64,000 bases of DNA from Krasilnikoviella flava (GTDB lineage Bacteria > Actinomycetota > Actinomycetes > Actinomycetales > Cellulomonadaceae). This document shows, in pieces, positions 17,957 through 26,481 of the stretch (positions within the stretch are counted from its first letter, which is position 1; every line of letters starts with the position of its first letter). The stretch lies in assembly GCF_900167525.1 (NCBI RefSeq), contig NZ_FUZQ01000003.1, positions 310,001-374,000 on the forward strand, given 5' to 3'. The notes beneath the pieces are model-generated. The model saw nothing but the letters and a program-made list of their open reading frames with translations, had not been told where the DNA came from and did not search any database. A program made the translations under genes and the position numbers.

Positions 17957-19846
17957 ATGCCTACAGCACCGAAGCCAGCCACGCCCTCGATCGCCGCCCA
18001 GCAGCAGGAGATCCTCAACGCCCTGCCGTTCTCCGACACTCAGGACTTCGAGGACGCGACGCGCGGCAAGATCGCGGCCCGTGTGCCGAACGCCATCACC
18101 GGCCCGAGCGGCGCCCTGTACTGGGACAACGACACCTACGACTTCCTGGACGGCGACGCCCCCGACACCGTCAACCCGAGCCTGTGGCGGCAGTCGAAGC
18201 TCGTCGCCGAGCAGGGACTGTTCGAGGTGGTCGAGGGCATCTACCAGGTGCGCGGCTTCGACCTGTCCAACGTGACCTTCATCGAGGGCACCACCGGCGT
18301 CATCGTCCTCGACCCTCTGATCGGCCAGGAGACCGCCGCGGCCGCGCTCGAGCTCTACCGCGAGCACCGCGGCGACCGCCCCGTCACCGGGATCATCTAC
18401 ACGCACTCGCACGTCGACCACTTCGGCGGCGTCAAGGGCGTCACCACCCAGGAGGACGTGGACGCCGGGCGCGTCCAGGTGCTCGCCCCCGAGGGGTTCA
18501 CCGAGCACGCCGTGTCGGAGAACGTCTACGCGGGCACCGCGATGGGCCGGCGTGCCGGCTACATGTACGGCGCGGCGCTGGCACGCGGACCCCAGGGCCA
18601 GGTCGGCGCGGGCCTCGGCCAGACCACCTCGACCGGCACCACCGTCACCCTGATCTCCCCGACCGTGCACATCACGACGACGGGCCAGGAGGAGACCGTC
18701 GACGGCGTGCGGATGGTCTTCCAGATGGCGCCGGGGACGGAAGCCCCGTCTGAGATGCTCATCTACTTCCCGGACCACCGGGCGCTGTGCGCCGCGGAGG
18801 ACGCCACCCACACCCTGCACAACCTCCTGACCCTGCGCGGCGCCCTCGTGCGCGACCCCCACGTGTGGTCGCAGTACCTCACCGAGACGATCGACCTCTT
18901 CGGCGGCGACCTGGACGTCGTCTTCGCCTCGCACCACTGGCCCACCTGGGGCCGCGAGCGCGCCGTCGAGTACCTGTCGCTGCAGCGCGACCTCTACGCG
19001 TACCTGCACGACCAGACCCTGCGACTGCTCAACAAGGGGCTCGTCGGCGCCGAGATCGCGGAGGAGATCATGCTGCCGCCGGCGCTGGAGGGCGCGTGGC
19101 ACGCCCGCGGCTACTACGGCTCGGTGAGCCACAACGTCAAGGCCATCTACCAGCGGTACATGGGCTGGTACGACGGCAACCCGGCGCACCTGTGGGAGCA
19201 CACCCCCGTCGAGCGGGCCAAGCGCTACGCGAAGCTCGCCGGCGGCGTCGACGCCCTGGTCGCGAACGCGCGCGAGGCGTTCGACGCCGGCGACTTCCGC
19301 TGGGCGGCCGAGGCCGCCAACCACGCCGTCTTCGCGGAGCCGGACCACGCCGGTGCGCGCGAGCTGCTCGCCGACACCTACGAGCAGCTCGGCTACGGGT
19401 CGGAGAACGGCACGTGGCGCAGCGTGTACCTCTCGGGCGCCACCGAGCTGCGCGACGGCTCCTTCGGCACCCCGACGGAGACCAACGCGCCCGACATCTT
19501 CGCCAACCTCTCCCCCGAGATGCTGTTCGACGCCATCGCCATCCAGGTGAACGGCCCGCGGGCGTGGGACGAGAGGCTGACGATCGACGTCGTGCTGACC
19601 GACGTCGACACCCGGTACCGGCTGCGGCTCGCCAACGGCGTCCTCACCTACAGCGCGGCGGCCCAGCAGGGCGACGCCGACGCGACGATCACCGGGACGC
19701 AGAAGGCCCTTCCCGCGCTCGCCGCCGGGTCGTCGGACGCGCTCGCCGCCTCGGGGCTCGAGGTGACCGGCGACGCGTCGGTCCTGGGCCGCCTGACCGC
19801 CGTCCTCGACCCGGGCGACCCGGACTTCGCCATCGTCACCCCCTGA
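17957..19846 (+). CDS. Alkyl sulfatase 1 (metallo-beta-lactamase fold)
   Basis: 629 residues, the usual length for SdsA1/BDS1-type alkyl sulfatases, which hydrolyse sulfate esters of alkyl chains to alcohol and sulfate. The zinc-binding motif THSHVDH is at about residues 149-155, with further ligands in the AAEDATHTLHN and ASHHWPTWG segments. A dimerisation domain (about 390-510) and a C-terminal SCP2-like domain follow. No signal peptide, so probably cytoplasmic. The final residues IVTP and stop overlap the convergent gene by 11 bases. A paralog lies at 33481-35391. The preceding SulP transporter suggests a sulfate-handling pair. Confidence 0.92.
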   Translation: MPTAPKPATPSIAAQQQEILNALPFSDTQDFEDATRGKIAARVPNAITGPSGALYWDNDTYDFLDGDAPDTVNPSLWRQSKLVAEQGLFEVVEGIYQVRGFDLSNVTFIEGTTGVIVLDPLIGQETAAAALELYREHRGDRPVTGIIYTHSHVDHFGGVKGVTTQEDVDAGRVQVLAPEGFTEHAVSENVYAGTAMGRRAGYMYGAALARGPQGQVGAGLGQTTSTGTTVTLISPTVHITTTGQEETVDGVRMVFQMAPGTEAPSEMLIYFPDHRALCAAEDATHTLHNLLTLRGALVRDPHVWSQYLTETIDLFGGDLDVVFASHHWPTWGRERAVEYLSLQRDLYAYLHDQTLRLLNKGLVGAEIAEEIMLPPALEGAWHARGYYGSVSHNVKAIYQRYMGWYDGNPAHLWEHTPVERAKRYAKLAGGVDALVANAREAFDAGDFRWAAEAANHAVFAEPDHAGARELLADTYEQLGYGSENGTWRSVYLSGATELRDGSFGTPTETNAPDIFANLSPEMLFDAIAIQVNGPRAWDERLTIDVVLTDVDTRYRLRLANGVLTYSAAAQQGDADATITGTQKALPALAAGSSDALAASGLEVTGDASVLGRLTAVLDPGDPDFAIVTP

Positions 19847-20498
19847 CGCCACCCTCCCCCGCCGGTCGAGCCTGTCGAGACGCCGTCCCGACAGGCTCGA
19901 CCAGCGTGGGGAGCAGCCGGTCGAGCCCGACGACGACGAGGCCCAGCACGTAGAACGCGCCGCCGTAGACCACCAGGTTGAGGCCGAGGCCGCCCCACCC
20001 GAGGGCGTCCAGGTCGACGAACCCGTACGGGTACTCGCTGCCCGGGCTGAGCTGCCCGCGCAGCAGCACGAAGCCGAAGTAGAGCACGGGGAACGCCATC
20101 CACACCGCGGCGTCGCGGACCCGCATCCGCCGGTGCTCGTCGAGCAGCAGGAAGTCGACGGCGACGGCGACGGGCACCACCTGGTGCTCGATCTGCCCGT
20201 CCGTCAGCCCGAGGAACACTGCGGGCGCGTCCGGGTCCTCCGGCGCGAGGACGAGCCACGCCACGAGCCCCGTGATCGACGCCGCCAGCGTCACGACGCC
20301 CTTGGCCCACACCGGCGGCTGGGCGCGGCGGAGCAGCGACGCGACGCCCGCCCACGCGAACACGGCCACGACGAGGAAGCCGGTGAGGTTGGTGAAGTAG
20401 ACCAGGCCCTCCACGTCGCCGTCGCGCCAGATGGCGCGGTTGCCGACGAGCGCGAGGACCACGAGGAAGAGCCGGAACAGGCCCACGACGACGCGCAT
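19836..20498 (-). CDS. Pr6Pr-family membrane protein
   Basis: 220 residues with six to seven predicted transmembrane helices. The segments YFTNLTGFLV near the N-terminus and FPYGFVDLDALGWGG near the C-terminus are typical of the Pr6Pr (FAR-17a/AIG1-like) family, whose function in bacteria is not established. Last gene of a probable three-gene minus-strand operon after two DUF202 genes (gaps of 15 and 23 bases). Its last about 25 residues are hydrophilic and partly encoded by the GTCGAG palindromic element, so this tail may be a recent extension. It overlaps the alkyl sulfatase stop. Confidence 0.75.
   Translation of the reverse strand: MRVVVGLFRLFLVVLALVGNRAIWRDGDVEGLVYFTNLTGFLVVAVFAWAGVASLLRRAQPPVWAKGVVTLAASITGLVAWLVLAPEDPDAPAVFLGLTDGQIEHQVVPVAVAVDFLLLDEHRRMRVRDAAVWMAFPVLYFGFVLLRGQLSPGSEYPYGFVDLDALGWGGLGLNLVVYGGAFYVLGLVVVGLDRLLPTLVEPVGTASRQARPAGEGGVRG
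19864..19902. repeat. GGTCGAGCCTGTCG palindromic element
   Basis: A 14-bp perfect inverted repeat (19864-19877 and 19889-19902) with an 11-base loop. The sequence resembles short palindromes often scattered at gene ends in actinobacteria. Here it lies just beyond the alkyl sulfatase stop and inside the 3' end of the Pr6Pr reading frame, so it could act as a terminator for the sulfatase while encoding amino acids on the other strand. Confidence 0.6.
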
Positions 20499-20521
20499 GG
20501 GCGTCAGTGAAGCAGACCCCG

Positions 20522-20872
20522 TCAGAACACGACGACCGCCACCAGCCCCCCGAGGCCGAGCAGGGCCGTGCCCGCGCACATCAGCACGATCCGCCGGCCG
20601 TGCCGGAGGCGCGGCTCCGCGGTGTCGAGGTGCCGGTGCGTGTGCCGGGCGTGCCGCTGGGCGAACCACCAGAGCGGAGGGGTGAGCACCAGCCCGACGG
20701 CGGCAGCCAGGAGGAACGACGTCGCGCCGTCCACGCCCGGCAGCGTCTGCCACGCCACCGCGCACGCCGCGGTGAACGACAGCAGCGTGCGGCGCCAGGC
20801 CAGAGCGGTGCGCTCGGCCTGGAGGCCCCGGTCGCGCTCGGGCCCGACGAGGGGTGGGGGACGGTCCGTCAT
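20522..20872 (-). CDS. DUF202 (YidH-like) membrane protein
   Basis: 116 residues. The conserved start GLQAERTALAWRRTLLSF is the DUF202 signature (Glu-Arg-Thr-x-Leu-Ala-Trp), followed by two or three transmembrane helices. It sits 15 bases downstream of a second DUF202 gene, and such tandem pairs are common. Function is unknown; eukaryotic relatives are in vacuolar transporter chaperone proteins. Confidence 0.82.
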   Translation of the reverse strand: MTDRPPPLVGPERDRGLQAERTALAWRRTLLSFTAACAVAWQTLPGVDGATSFLLAAAVGLVLTPPLWWFAQRHARHTHRHLDTAEPRLRHGRRIVLMCAGTALLGLGGLVAVVVF

Positions 20873-20887
20873 GTCAGCACGGCCGTC

Positions 20888-21250
20888 TCAGTGCAGCAGC
20901 AGGGCGAGCAGCACGAGGATGCCCACGACGGAGATGGTCACGACCAGCACGAACCCGGTGATCGCTCCCGGGAGCGGGCCGTGCTCGCGCATCGCCCGTT
21001 CCGAGCGGGCCCACTCGACCGCCGCCGCAACCGGCACGACGGCGCCGGCGACGAGCAGCACGATCGCGGACGCGAGGCGCAGGTGCGGCTCCATCGGCAG
21101 GTCGAGCGCCTCGAGCGCGGTCCCGCCGGCGATGAGCCCCAGCGCGGTACGGAGCCACGCGAGGATGGTGCGCTCGTTGGCCAGCGAGAACCGCGGGTCG
21201 GGCTCCGTGCCCCTCTCGTACACCCACCGGGGGAAGCGTTCGCGGCTCAC
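20888..21250 (-). CDS. DUF202 (YidH-like) membrane protein
   Basis: 120 residues. The motif FSLANERTILAWLRTALGLI followed by two more hydrophobic helices identifies the YidH branch of DUF202. GTG start at 21248-21250. First gene of the operon with the second DUF202 protein and the Pr6Pr protein; the three together look like a small membrane complex or stress operon, which is inference. Its promoter lies in the 76-base divergent gap shared with the PEP-mutase-like gene. Confidence 0.85.
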   Translation of the reverse strand: MSRERFPRWVYERGTEPDPRFSLANERTILAWLRTALGLIAGGTALEALDLPMEPHLRLASAIVLLVAGAVVPVAAAVEWARSERAMREHGPLPGAITGFVLVVTISVVGILVLLALLLH

Positions 21251-21326
21251 GAGGCCCGAGCCTAGCCAGCGCCGGCTCGTCGGGCACGGGCGGGGCGACG
21301 TCGGAGGGGGTCGTTAGCGTCGGCGC

Positions 21327-22133
21327 ATGGCCTCCCCCTCGTCCGACGCCCGCGCCGCGTTCCTCGCCCTGCACCGTCCCGGCGACCCGCTCCTGCTGCC
21401 GAACGCGTGGGACGCCGGGTCGGCGCGGATCCTCGCCGCCCTCGGCTTCGCCGCCCTCGCGACGACGAGCAGCGGGTTCGCCGCGACGCTCGGACGGCCC
21501 GACGGCGCGACCACCCGCGACGAGGCACTCGAGCACGCCGCCGCGCTCGCCGACGCCGTCGACGTCCCCGTGAGCGCGGACCTGGAGAACGGCTTCGCCG
21601 ACTCCCCCGCCGACGTCGCGGCCACCGTCGCCGAGGCCCGGACCACCGGGGTCGCCGGGTGCTCGATCGAGGACGCCACGGGCCGCGACGACGCACCGGT
21701 CTACGACCGGGGCCTCGCCGTCGAGCGCGTCGCCGCCGCGGCCGCGGCCGCCGGCGACCTGGTGCTGACGGCCCGCTGCGAGAACCACCTGTTCGGCCGC
21801 GACGACCTCGCCGACACCATCGCGCGGCTGCAGGCCTACCAGGAGGCGGGCGCCGACGTGCTGTACGCGCCGGGGCTGCGCGACGCCGCCGCCGTCGCGA
21901 CCGTCTGCCGCGAGGTGGACCGGCCCGTCAACGCGCTGCTCGTCGCGGGCGGGCCCACGCCCGCCGAGCTCGCCGACGCCGGGGTGGCGCGCATCTCCGT
22001 GGGCGGCACCCTCGCCTGGGTCGCCCTGTCCGCGCTGGTCGACGCCGCCCGCGAGCTCCAGGCCGGCGAGGTCGGCTTCCTCGGCCGCACCGGCCCCGCA
22101 CGCGAGGTCATGGCGCGCGCATTCCGGGGCTGA
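21327..22133 (+). CDS. Isocitrate lyase/PEP mutase superfamily protein
   Basis: 268 residues, a single TIM-barrel domain. Recognisable elements are LLPNAWDAGSARIL near residue 20, VSADLENGF (Mg-binding region) near 85, GCSIEDATG near 110, and VLTARCENHLFG near 150, where family enzymes carry their catalytic loop. Members cleave or form C-C or C-P bonds in 2-oxo- or phospho-carboxylates, for example methylisocitrate-lyase-like or carboxyphosphonoenolpyruvate-mutase-like enzymes. This shorter subgroup has no fixed substrate. No strong ribosome site precedes the ATG, so the mRNA may be leaderless. Its stop is 4 bases from the convergent SnoaL-like gene. Confidence 0.85.
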   Translation: MASPSSDARAAFLALHRPGDPLLLPNAWDAGSARILAALGFAALATTSSGFAATLGRPDGATTRDEALEHAAALADAVDVPVSADLENGFADSPADVAATVAEARTTGVAGCSIEDATGRDDAPVYDRGLAVERVAAAAAAAGDLVLTARCENHLFGRDDLADTIARLQAYQEAGADVLYAPGLRDAAAVATVCREVDRPVNALLVAGGPTPAELADAGVARISVGGTLAWVALSALVDAARELQAGEVGFLGRTGPAREVMARAFRG

Positions 22134-22137
22134 CGCC

Positions 22138-22533
22138 TCAGGAGGCCGCCGGGACCACGGCGGTGTGGAGGCAGCGCCACCCGGTGCCGTGCCGCACGAA
22201 CGTGTCCGCCGACCACTCCTCGTCGCGGAACGGCATCCCGCGCCACGCGCCGGCGGAGAGCCCGCGGGCCAGGGTGACCGCGACGTCGCCGTGCACACGC
22301 ACGGCCACGAGCTCGGACGACAGGGCCGTGTGCACCAGCTCCCCCGACGCCACGAGAGCGAGGAAGCCGGTGCGCTCCTGGACCTCGCCGTCCGTCCCGA
22401 CGATCGCCCAGCCCGGATCGAGGAACACGTCGATCGCCGCCGCATCGTTGGCCACGATCGCGGCGCCCCAGCGACGGAGCAGCTCGGCGAAGACCGCCGC
22501 GTCGCCGTTGCCGTGCTCGTCGGGCTCGCCCAT
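22138..22533 (-). CDS. SnoaL/DUF4440-like protein (NTF2 fold)
   Basis: 131 residues with the alpha+beta cone pattern of NTF2-like proteins (FAELLRRWGAAIVANDAAAI, then FLDPGWAIVG, ending WRCLHTAVVP). Comparable proteins are small-molecule cyclases, isomerases or stress proteins. No catalytic dyad can be assigned safely. ATG with GGAGG upstream. Confidence 0.75.
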   Translation of the reverse strand: MGEPDEHGNGDAAVFAELLRRWGAAIVANDAAAIDVFLDPGWAIVGTDGEVQERTGFLALVASGELVHTALSSELVAVRVHGDVAVTLARGLSAGAWRGMPFRDEEWSADTFVRHGTGWRCLHTAVVPAAS

Positions 22534-22588
22534 CCCGGACCTCCGTCCCGCCGGGCCGACCCTTCGATCATCGCCCCTGCGCGACGCC

Positions 22589-22615
22589 CTGAACAGCGGG
22601 CGCGAGCCCGTTCAG
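22589..22615 (-). terminator. Bulged hairpin at the end of the amidotransferase-like gene
   Basis: CTGAAC (22589-22594) and GGGC (22598-22601) pair with a downstream GCCCG/TTCAG arm ending at 22615, with a 3-base bulge. It overlaps the stop region of the gene ending at 22612. It is a plausible weak terminator but the stem is interrupted. Confidence 0.4.
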
Positions 22616-23268
22616 AGCGCGGCGGCGAACGCCCGCACGAGCGGATGGATCGGTCGCCCGGCCGACGCCCCGACCTGCGGCTGGAAGAGGCTCAGCACGA
22701 AGAACGGGTGCCCCGTCAGCTCGAGCACCTCCGCCCCCGCGTCCTCCGCGACGGCGCCCACGACGACGCCCGCAGCCTCCAGCGACGCGACGGCCTCAGG
22801 CGTCGGGGCGTACCGGCAGTAGTGCATCCCGACGAACGGCTCGCCCTCCCACGACGCGAACCGCGTGCCGGGCACCGGCGTCACCATCCGTTCCTCGCCG
22901 TACAGCGAGCACGCGAGCGCCGCCACGACGTTGTCGCCCGACGCGCCGTCCGACTCGGCGTGGCTCGCCGGCCGGCCGAGCAGGGCCCTCGTGAGCTCCA
23001 CGACGGCGTACTGCATACCGCCGCACGTGCCGAGGAAGGGGATACTGCCCTCGCGGACCGCGGTGACGGCACGCAGCACGGCGGCGTCGTCCGCGTACGG
23101 CGAGCCTGGGACGAGCCACACGCCGTCGTAGTCCTCGACCTCGAACGGGGCGTCGGTCGGCACCCACACGGCGTCGACGCCGAGCTCGTCCGCGAGCCGC
23201 GGCACGAGGGCGTCGAGCTCCCGGTGGCTGGCATGGTCGCGGCGGTCGCCGAGCAGCGCGAGGGTCAT
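22612..23268 (-). CDS. Class I glutamine-amidotransferase-like protein
   Basis: 218 residues. The nucleophile elbow FLGTCGGMQYA (Cys near residue 82) and the later GHPFFVLSLFQPQ segment match the CTP-synthase-like GATase1 fold. The His of the triad is present in that second motif but the usual following Glu is replaced (the segment reads L-F-Q), so glutaminase activity is doubtful. There is no synthetase domain. These stand-alone proteins are usually annotated as CTP synthase C-terminal-related, without a known role. Confidence 0.78.
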   Translation of the reverse strand: MTLALLGDRRDHASHRELDALVPRLADELGVDAVWVPTDAPFEVEDYDGVWLVPGSPYADDAAVLRAVTAVREGSIPFLGTCGGMQYAVVELTRALLGRPASHAESDGASGDNVVAALACSLYGEERMVTPVPGTRFASWEGEPFVGMHYCRYAPTPEAVASLEAAGVVVGAVAEDAGAEVLELTGHPFFVLSLFQPQVGASAGRPIHPLVRAFAAAL

Positions 23269-23302
23269 GCCGGCACCGTAGCGGGGAGCCGCCCGTGCCG
23301 GG

Positions 23303-24343
23303 TCACGGCACGAGGCGCTGGGAGATCGTCGATGCCGCCGGCGCGTGCTGCACGCGCGCGAGCGCGCCGTTCACCAGCGCGAGGTACGGCGGCACGTGCC
23401 CGCACTCCACGTCCGCGAGCAAGGGGATCCCGAGGTCGCCGAGCGCGTCGCGCACGGCGTCGTGCTGGGTGAAACCGTCCGAGTCCGGGGCGGGCGTGCG
23501 GCTCAGCAGCACCGCGTGCGCGGCGTCGAACCAGCCCGCGTGGCGCATCCCCCACAGGGCCCGACCGACCTCGAGCGCCTCCCACTCGAGGATGTCGAGG
23601 TAGACGACCAGGCCCTCCGGCGCGTGCTCCGAGGCGAACCGCCGCACGTCCCCGTAGGGCGTGCCCGCGAGGAGCGAGACCGTCTCCAGACAGCCGCCGA
23701 TCAGCCGGCCCCGGACGTCGAGGGGCGCCTCCGCGTCCCCGCCGTCGAGCCGCAGCCAGGAGCCCTCGGCGTCGAGCGTCCACGTCGACACCTCGGGCTC
23801 GTTCTCGTAGTCGTCCCAGCCGGACGAGCGGTAGCGGCGCGGCGAGCGCTGCACCAGCTCCTCGCCCTGCTGCGGGGCGGAGGCGACGTCCCACCAGCCC
23901 AGGAGGCCGTCCGGCACGTCGTACGGCGAGTCCATGAGGTTCTGGCCGTGCAGCGTCGCGACACCCGTGCGCAGCGTGAGCGGCAGCTGCAGGGTGGACA
24001 CGTCCGAGAAACCGACCAGCCACGTCGGGTCCGCGGCGAGCGCGTCCCAGTCGAGTCGTCCGAGCAGGTCCGTCGCCAGCTCCCCGCCCCACGGCGGCAC
24101 GACGGCGCGCACCGCCGGGTCCGTGAGCATCGCGGTCAGCTCGGCCGCGCGCACCTCCGCCGGGCCGGCGACGACCCCGTCGGCGAACGGGGTCTCCCCG
24201 ACCCGCACGTCGTAGCCCTTGGCCCGCACGACGTCGGCCGCGTGGTGCAGCCGCCGGTGGAGCGGGGGCGCGACCCCCGCCGACGGCGCGGTCACGCCGA
24301 TCGTGTCGCCGGGCCGGAGGGGGCGGGGGTAGCGGATCGTCAT
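23303..24343 (-). CDS. S66-family LD-carboxypeptidase-like protein
   Basis: 346 residues. N-terminal RPLRPGDTIGVTAPSAG, a nucleophile Ser in LVGFSDVSTL (near 110), a catalytic Glu region GGCLETVSLLAGT (near 235) and a His in ECGHVPP (near 310) give the Ser-Glu-His triad of S66 serine peptidases. Classical members remove the terminal D-Ala from murein tetrapeptides in the cytoplasm; the MccF branch cleaves microcin C-type conjugates instead. Length and absence of a signal peptide fit either, and the sequence alone does not separate them. ATG at 24341-24343. Confidence 0.87.
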   Translation of the reverse strand: MTIRYPRPLRPGDTIGVTAPSAGVAPPLHRRLHHAADVVRAKGYDVRVGETPFADGVVAGPAEVRAAELTAMLTDPAVRAVVPPWGGELATDLLGRLDWDALAADPTWLVGFSDVSTLQLPLTLRTGVATLHGQNLMDSPYDVPDGLLGWWDVASAPQQGEELVQRSPRRYRSSGWDDYENEPEVSTWTLDAEGSWLRLDGGDAEAPLDVRGRLIGGCLETVSLLAGTPYGDVRRFASEHAPEGLVVYLDILEWEALEVGRALWGMRHAGWFDAAHAVLLSRTPAPDSDGFTQHDAVRDALGDLGIPLLADVECGHVPPYLALVNGALARVQHAPAASTISQRLVP

Positions 24344-24435
24344 ATCCGGACCCTGCCCGAGCCGGGGTGCGCCCGGCAACGAGAATCTGCCCTCGGCACC
24401 GCTGTGCGGCGCACGGTCGCTCGCGGCGCTCGGCG

Positions 24436-25071
24436 TCAGAGCATCCCGCGCTCCCGGGCGGTGGCGGCCGCCTCGGTGCGGGACTGCGTGCCCAGCTTGG
24501 TGCTGATGTGCGCCAGGTGGGACTTCACGGTGGCGACGGAGACGAAGAGCTCGCGCGCGATGGCGTCGTTCGACCGGCCGGCGGCGACGAGGCGCAGCAC
24601 CTCGAGCTCGCGCGCGCTGAGGTTCTCGCCCGGGGACCGCATCCGGCCGAGCAGGCGGCGCTGCACGTCGGCGCCGAGGATGACCTCCCCGGCGGCGGCG
24701 GACCGGATCGCGCGGGCGAGCTCCTCGGTGGGCGCGTCCTTGAGCAGGTAGCCGGTGGCCCCGGCCTCGACGGCGGCGAGGATGTCGGCGTCGGTGCCGT
24801 AGGTGGTCACGACGAGCACCGGGGTCGCGTGCCGGTGCACGACCGTCCCCGTCGCCTCGGCACCCCCGAGCCGGGTGCTGCCGGGCCCCGCGTCGCCGAA
24901 CCGCAGGTCGAGCAGCACGACGTCGGCCCGGCCGCCGCCGTCGAGCCAGGCGAGCAGGTCCTCCGCGGTGCCGGTCTCGTGCACGACGCGCATGTCCGGC
25001 TGGCCGTCGACGACCGCCCGCAGCCCGGCGCGCACCACGGGGTGGTCGTCGGCGAGCACGACGTCGATCAC
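24436..25071 (-). CDS. NarL/LuxR-type response regulator
   Basis: 211 residues. Receiver domain with acidic pair in VVLADDH (residues 8-9), phospho-acceptor Asp55 in VVLLDLRFGD and Lys in YLLKDAP; then a LuxR helix-turn-helix (LSARELEVLRLVAAGRSNDA onward, with SVATVKSHLAHI recognition helix). GTG start at 25069-25071 overlaps the kinase stop by 4 bases, so translation is coupled. The receiver has a few extra residues after Asp55 (GDAGPGSTRLGG) compared with usual members. Probably controls the adjacent divergent ABC exporter. Confidence 0.93.
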   Translation of the reverse strand: MIDVVLADDHPVVRAGLRAVVDGQPDMRVVHETGTAEDLLAWLDGGGRADVVLLDLRFGDAGPGSTRLGGAEATGTVVHRHATPVLVVTTYGTDADILAAVEAGATGYLLKDAPTEELARAIRSAAAGEVILGADVQRRLLGRMRSPGENLSARELEVLRLVAAGRSNDAIARELFVSVATVKSHLAHISTKLGTQSRTEAAATARERGML

Positions 25072-26372
25072 GGGGCGTCCTCCGTCGTCGGGGCGGTCGG
25101 GTCGGGCGCGCCCACCGGCAGCGTGACCGCCAGGGCGGTGCCCCCGCCGGGCGAGGTCTCGAGCGCGACGGTGCCACCCAGCTCCTGCGCGCGCGACCGG
25201 ACGGCGGGCAGGCCGAAGCCCCGCCCGTCCGGCCGGCCCGACGCCCCTCCCGACGCTGCCGCCGGGTCGAACCCGCGGCCGTCGTCCACGACGTCCAGCG
25301 TGACGGTGTCCTGCTCGTAGGTGACCGTCAGCCGGGCCCGACGGGCGTCGGCGTGCTGGACGACGTTGGCCAGCGCCGACTGGGCGATGCGCAGCAGCGC
25401 CGTCTCGACGGGTACGGGCAGCGGCCGGACGTCGCCGGCCGTGTGCACGGACACGTCCAGGGGCTGCCGCCCGGCCACGCGACGCAGCGCGGCCACGAGG
25501 GTGGTGCGGTCGAGGTCGGGCGGCGTGAGGTCCTGCACGACACGGCGCGCCTCGGCGAGGCCGTCGCGCGCCGCGCCGCGCGCCTGGCCCACGAGGGCGC
25601 GGGCCCGCTCGTCGTCGGTGCCGACGGCGTCGTCGGCCGCCCGCAGGAGCAGCTCGATGGCGGACAGCGACTGGGCCAGGGTGTCGTGGATGTCCCGCGC
25701 GAGCCGGGCCCGCTCGTCGGTGACGGCCCGCTCCCGCTCGGCCTGGGCGAGATGCTGGCGCACCTGCGTGAGCTCGTCGACGGTCCGCTGCCGCGTCTGG
25801 GACTCGCGGACGAACGCCTCGATCCCCAGCACGACGCCGACGGCGACGGCCGCTCCGAGCACGGGGCCCAGCACGAACCCGGTCCACGGGTCGTCGGCGT
25901 CGACCTGGACCAGCAGCCCCTCGGCGACGGCGAGCGCCGTCGTCACGGCGACCGCGACGACCCCGCGGTGCGGCCCGAGCACGTGCATCTGCAGGAGCAT
26001 CAGCGGGAACGCGAGCCACAGGGCCGCGGGCGAGAGCCACAGCAGCACCACCCACGGGACCACGAGAGCCACGACCCACGCGGTGTCGGGCCACCAGGCC
26101 CCGCGCGGGGTGTCGACGGACCGGTCGTGCACCCGCACCGCCCGGCGCCCCGCGACGTGCACGGCGACGAGGACGGCCGCGACGGCGGCAGCCGCCCAGG
26201 TCCGCCCCGGCGGGGCCTGGACCACGGCGACCACGGCGAGCGTCCCGAGCAGGACGTCGAGCCCCAGGTTCAGGGCGCGCGTCGCCGAGGGCGGGGGGTG
26301 GCGGATCACCCCGTCCACGGTAGCCGCGGCGGGTGCCGCCGCATCGTCCGAAAGGTGGAAAGGGCGGGCCAC
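25068..26372 (-). CDS. NarL-family sensor histidine kinase
   Basis: 434 residues in the longest form. Several membrane helices (about 30-160) without a recognised ligand domain, then a HisKA_3 dimerisation domain with phospho-His in ARDIHDTLAQ, and an HATPase domain (N-box region ANVVQHADARRA, G-box VDDGRGFDP). This resembles kinases that sense envelope stress through the membrane. GTG start at 26370-26372 has no clear ribosome site; an in-frame GTG at 26309 would shorten it by 21 residues. Coupled to the response regulator by a 4-base overlap. Confidence 0.92.
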   Translation of the reverse strand: MARPFHLSDDAAAPAAATVDGVIRHPPPSATRALNLGLDVLLGTLAVVAVVQAPPGRTWAAAAVAAVLVAVHVAGRRAVRVHDRSVDTPRGAWWPDTAWVVALVVPWVVLLWLSPAALWLAFPLMLLQMHVLGPHRGVVAVAVTTALAVAEGLLVQVDADDPWTGFVLGPVLGAAVAVGVVLGIEAFVRESQTRQRTVDELTQVRQHLAQAERERAVTDERARLARDIHDTLAQSLSAIELLLRAADDAVGTDDERARALVGQARGAARDGLAEARRVVQDLTPPDLDRTTLVAALRRVAGRQPLDVSVHTAGDVRPLPVPVETALLRIAQSALANVVQHADARRARLTVTYEQDTVTLDVVDDGRGFDPAAASGGASGRPDGRGFGLPAVRSRAQELGGTVALETSPGGGTALAVTLPVGAPDPTAPTTEDAP

Positions 26373-26481
26373 CCTTCGGCGCCGCAGGATCCCCCCGGAT
26401 CCCGATGATCGCGGGCGCCCCGACGCGGAGGCTGGAACCAGCCCAGACAGCCCTTCCCCCTCGACCCGTGGAGGTCCTTCC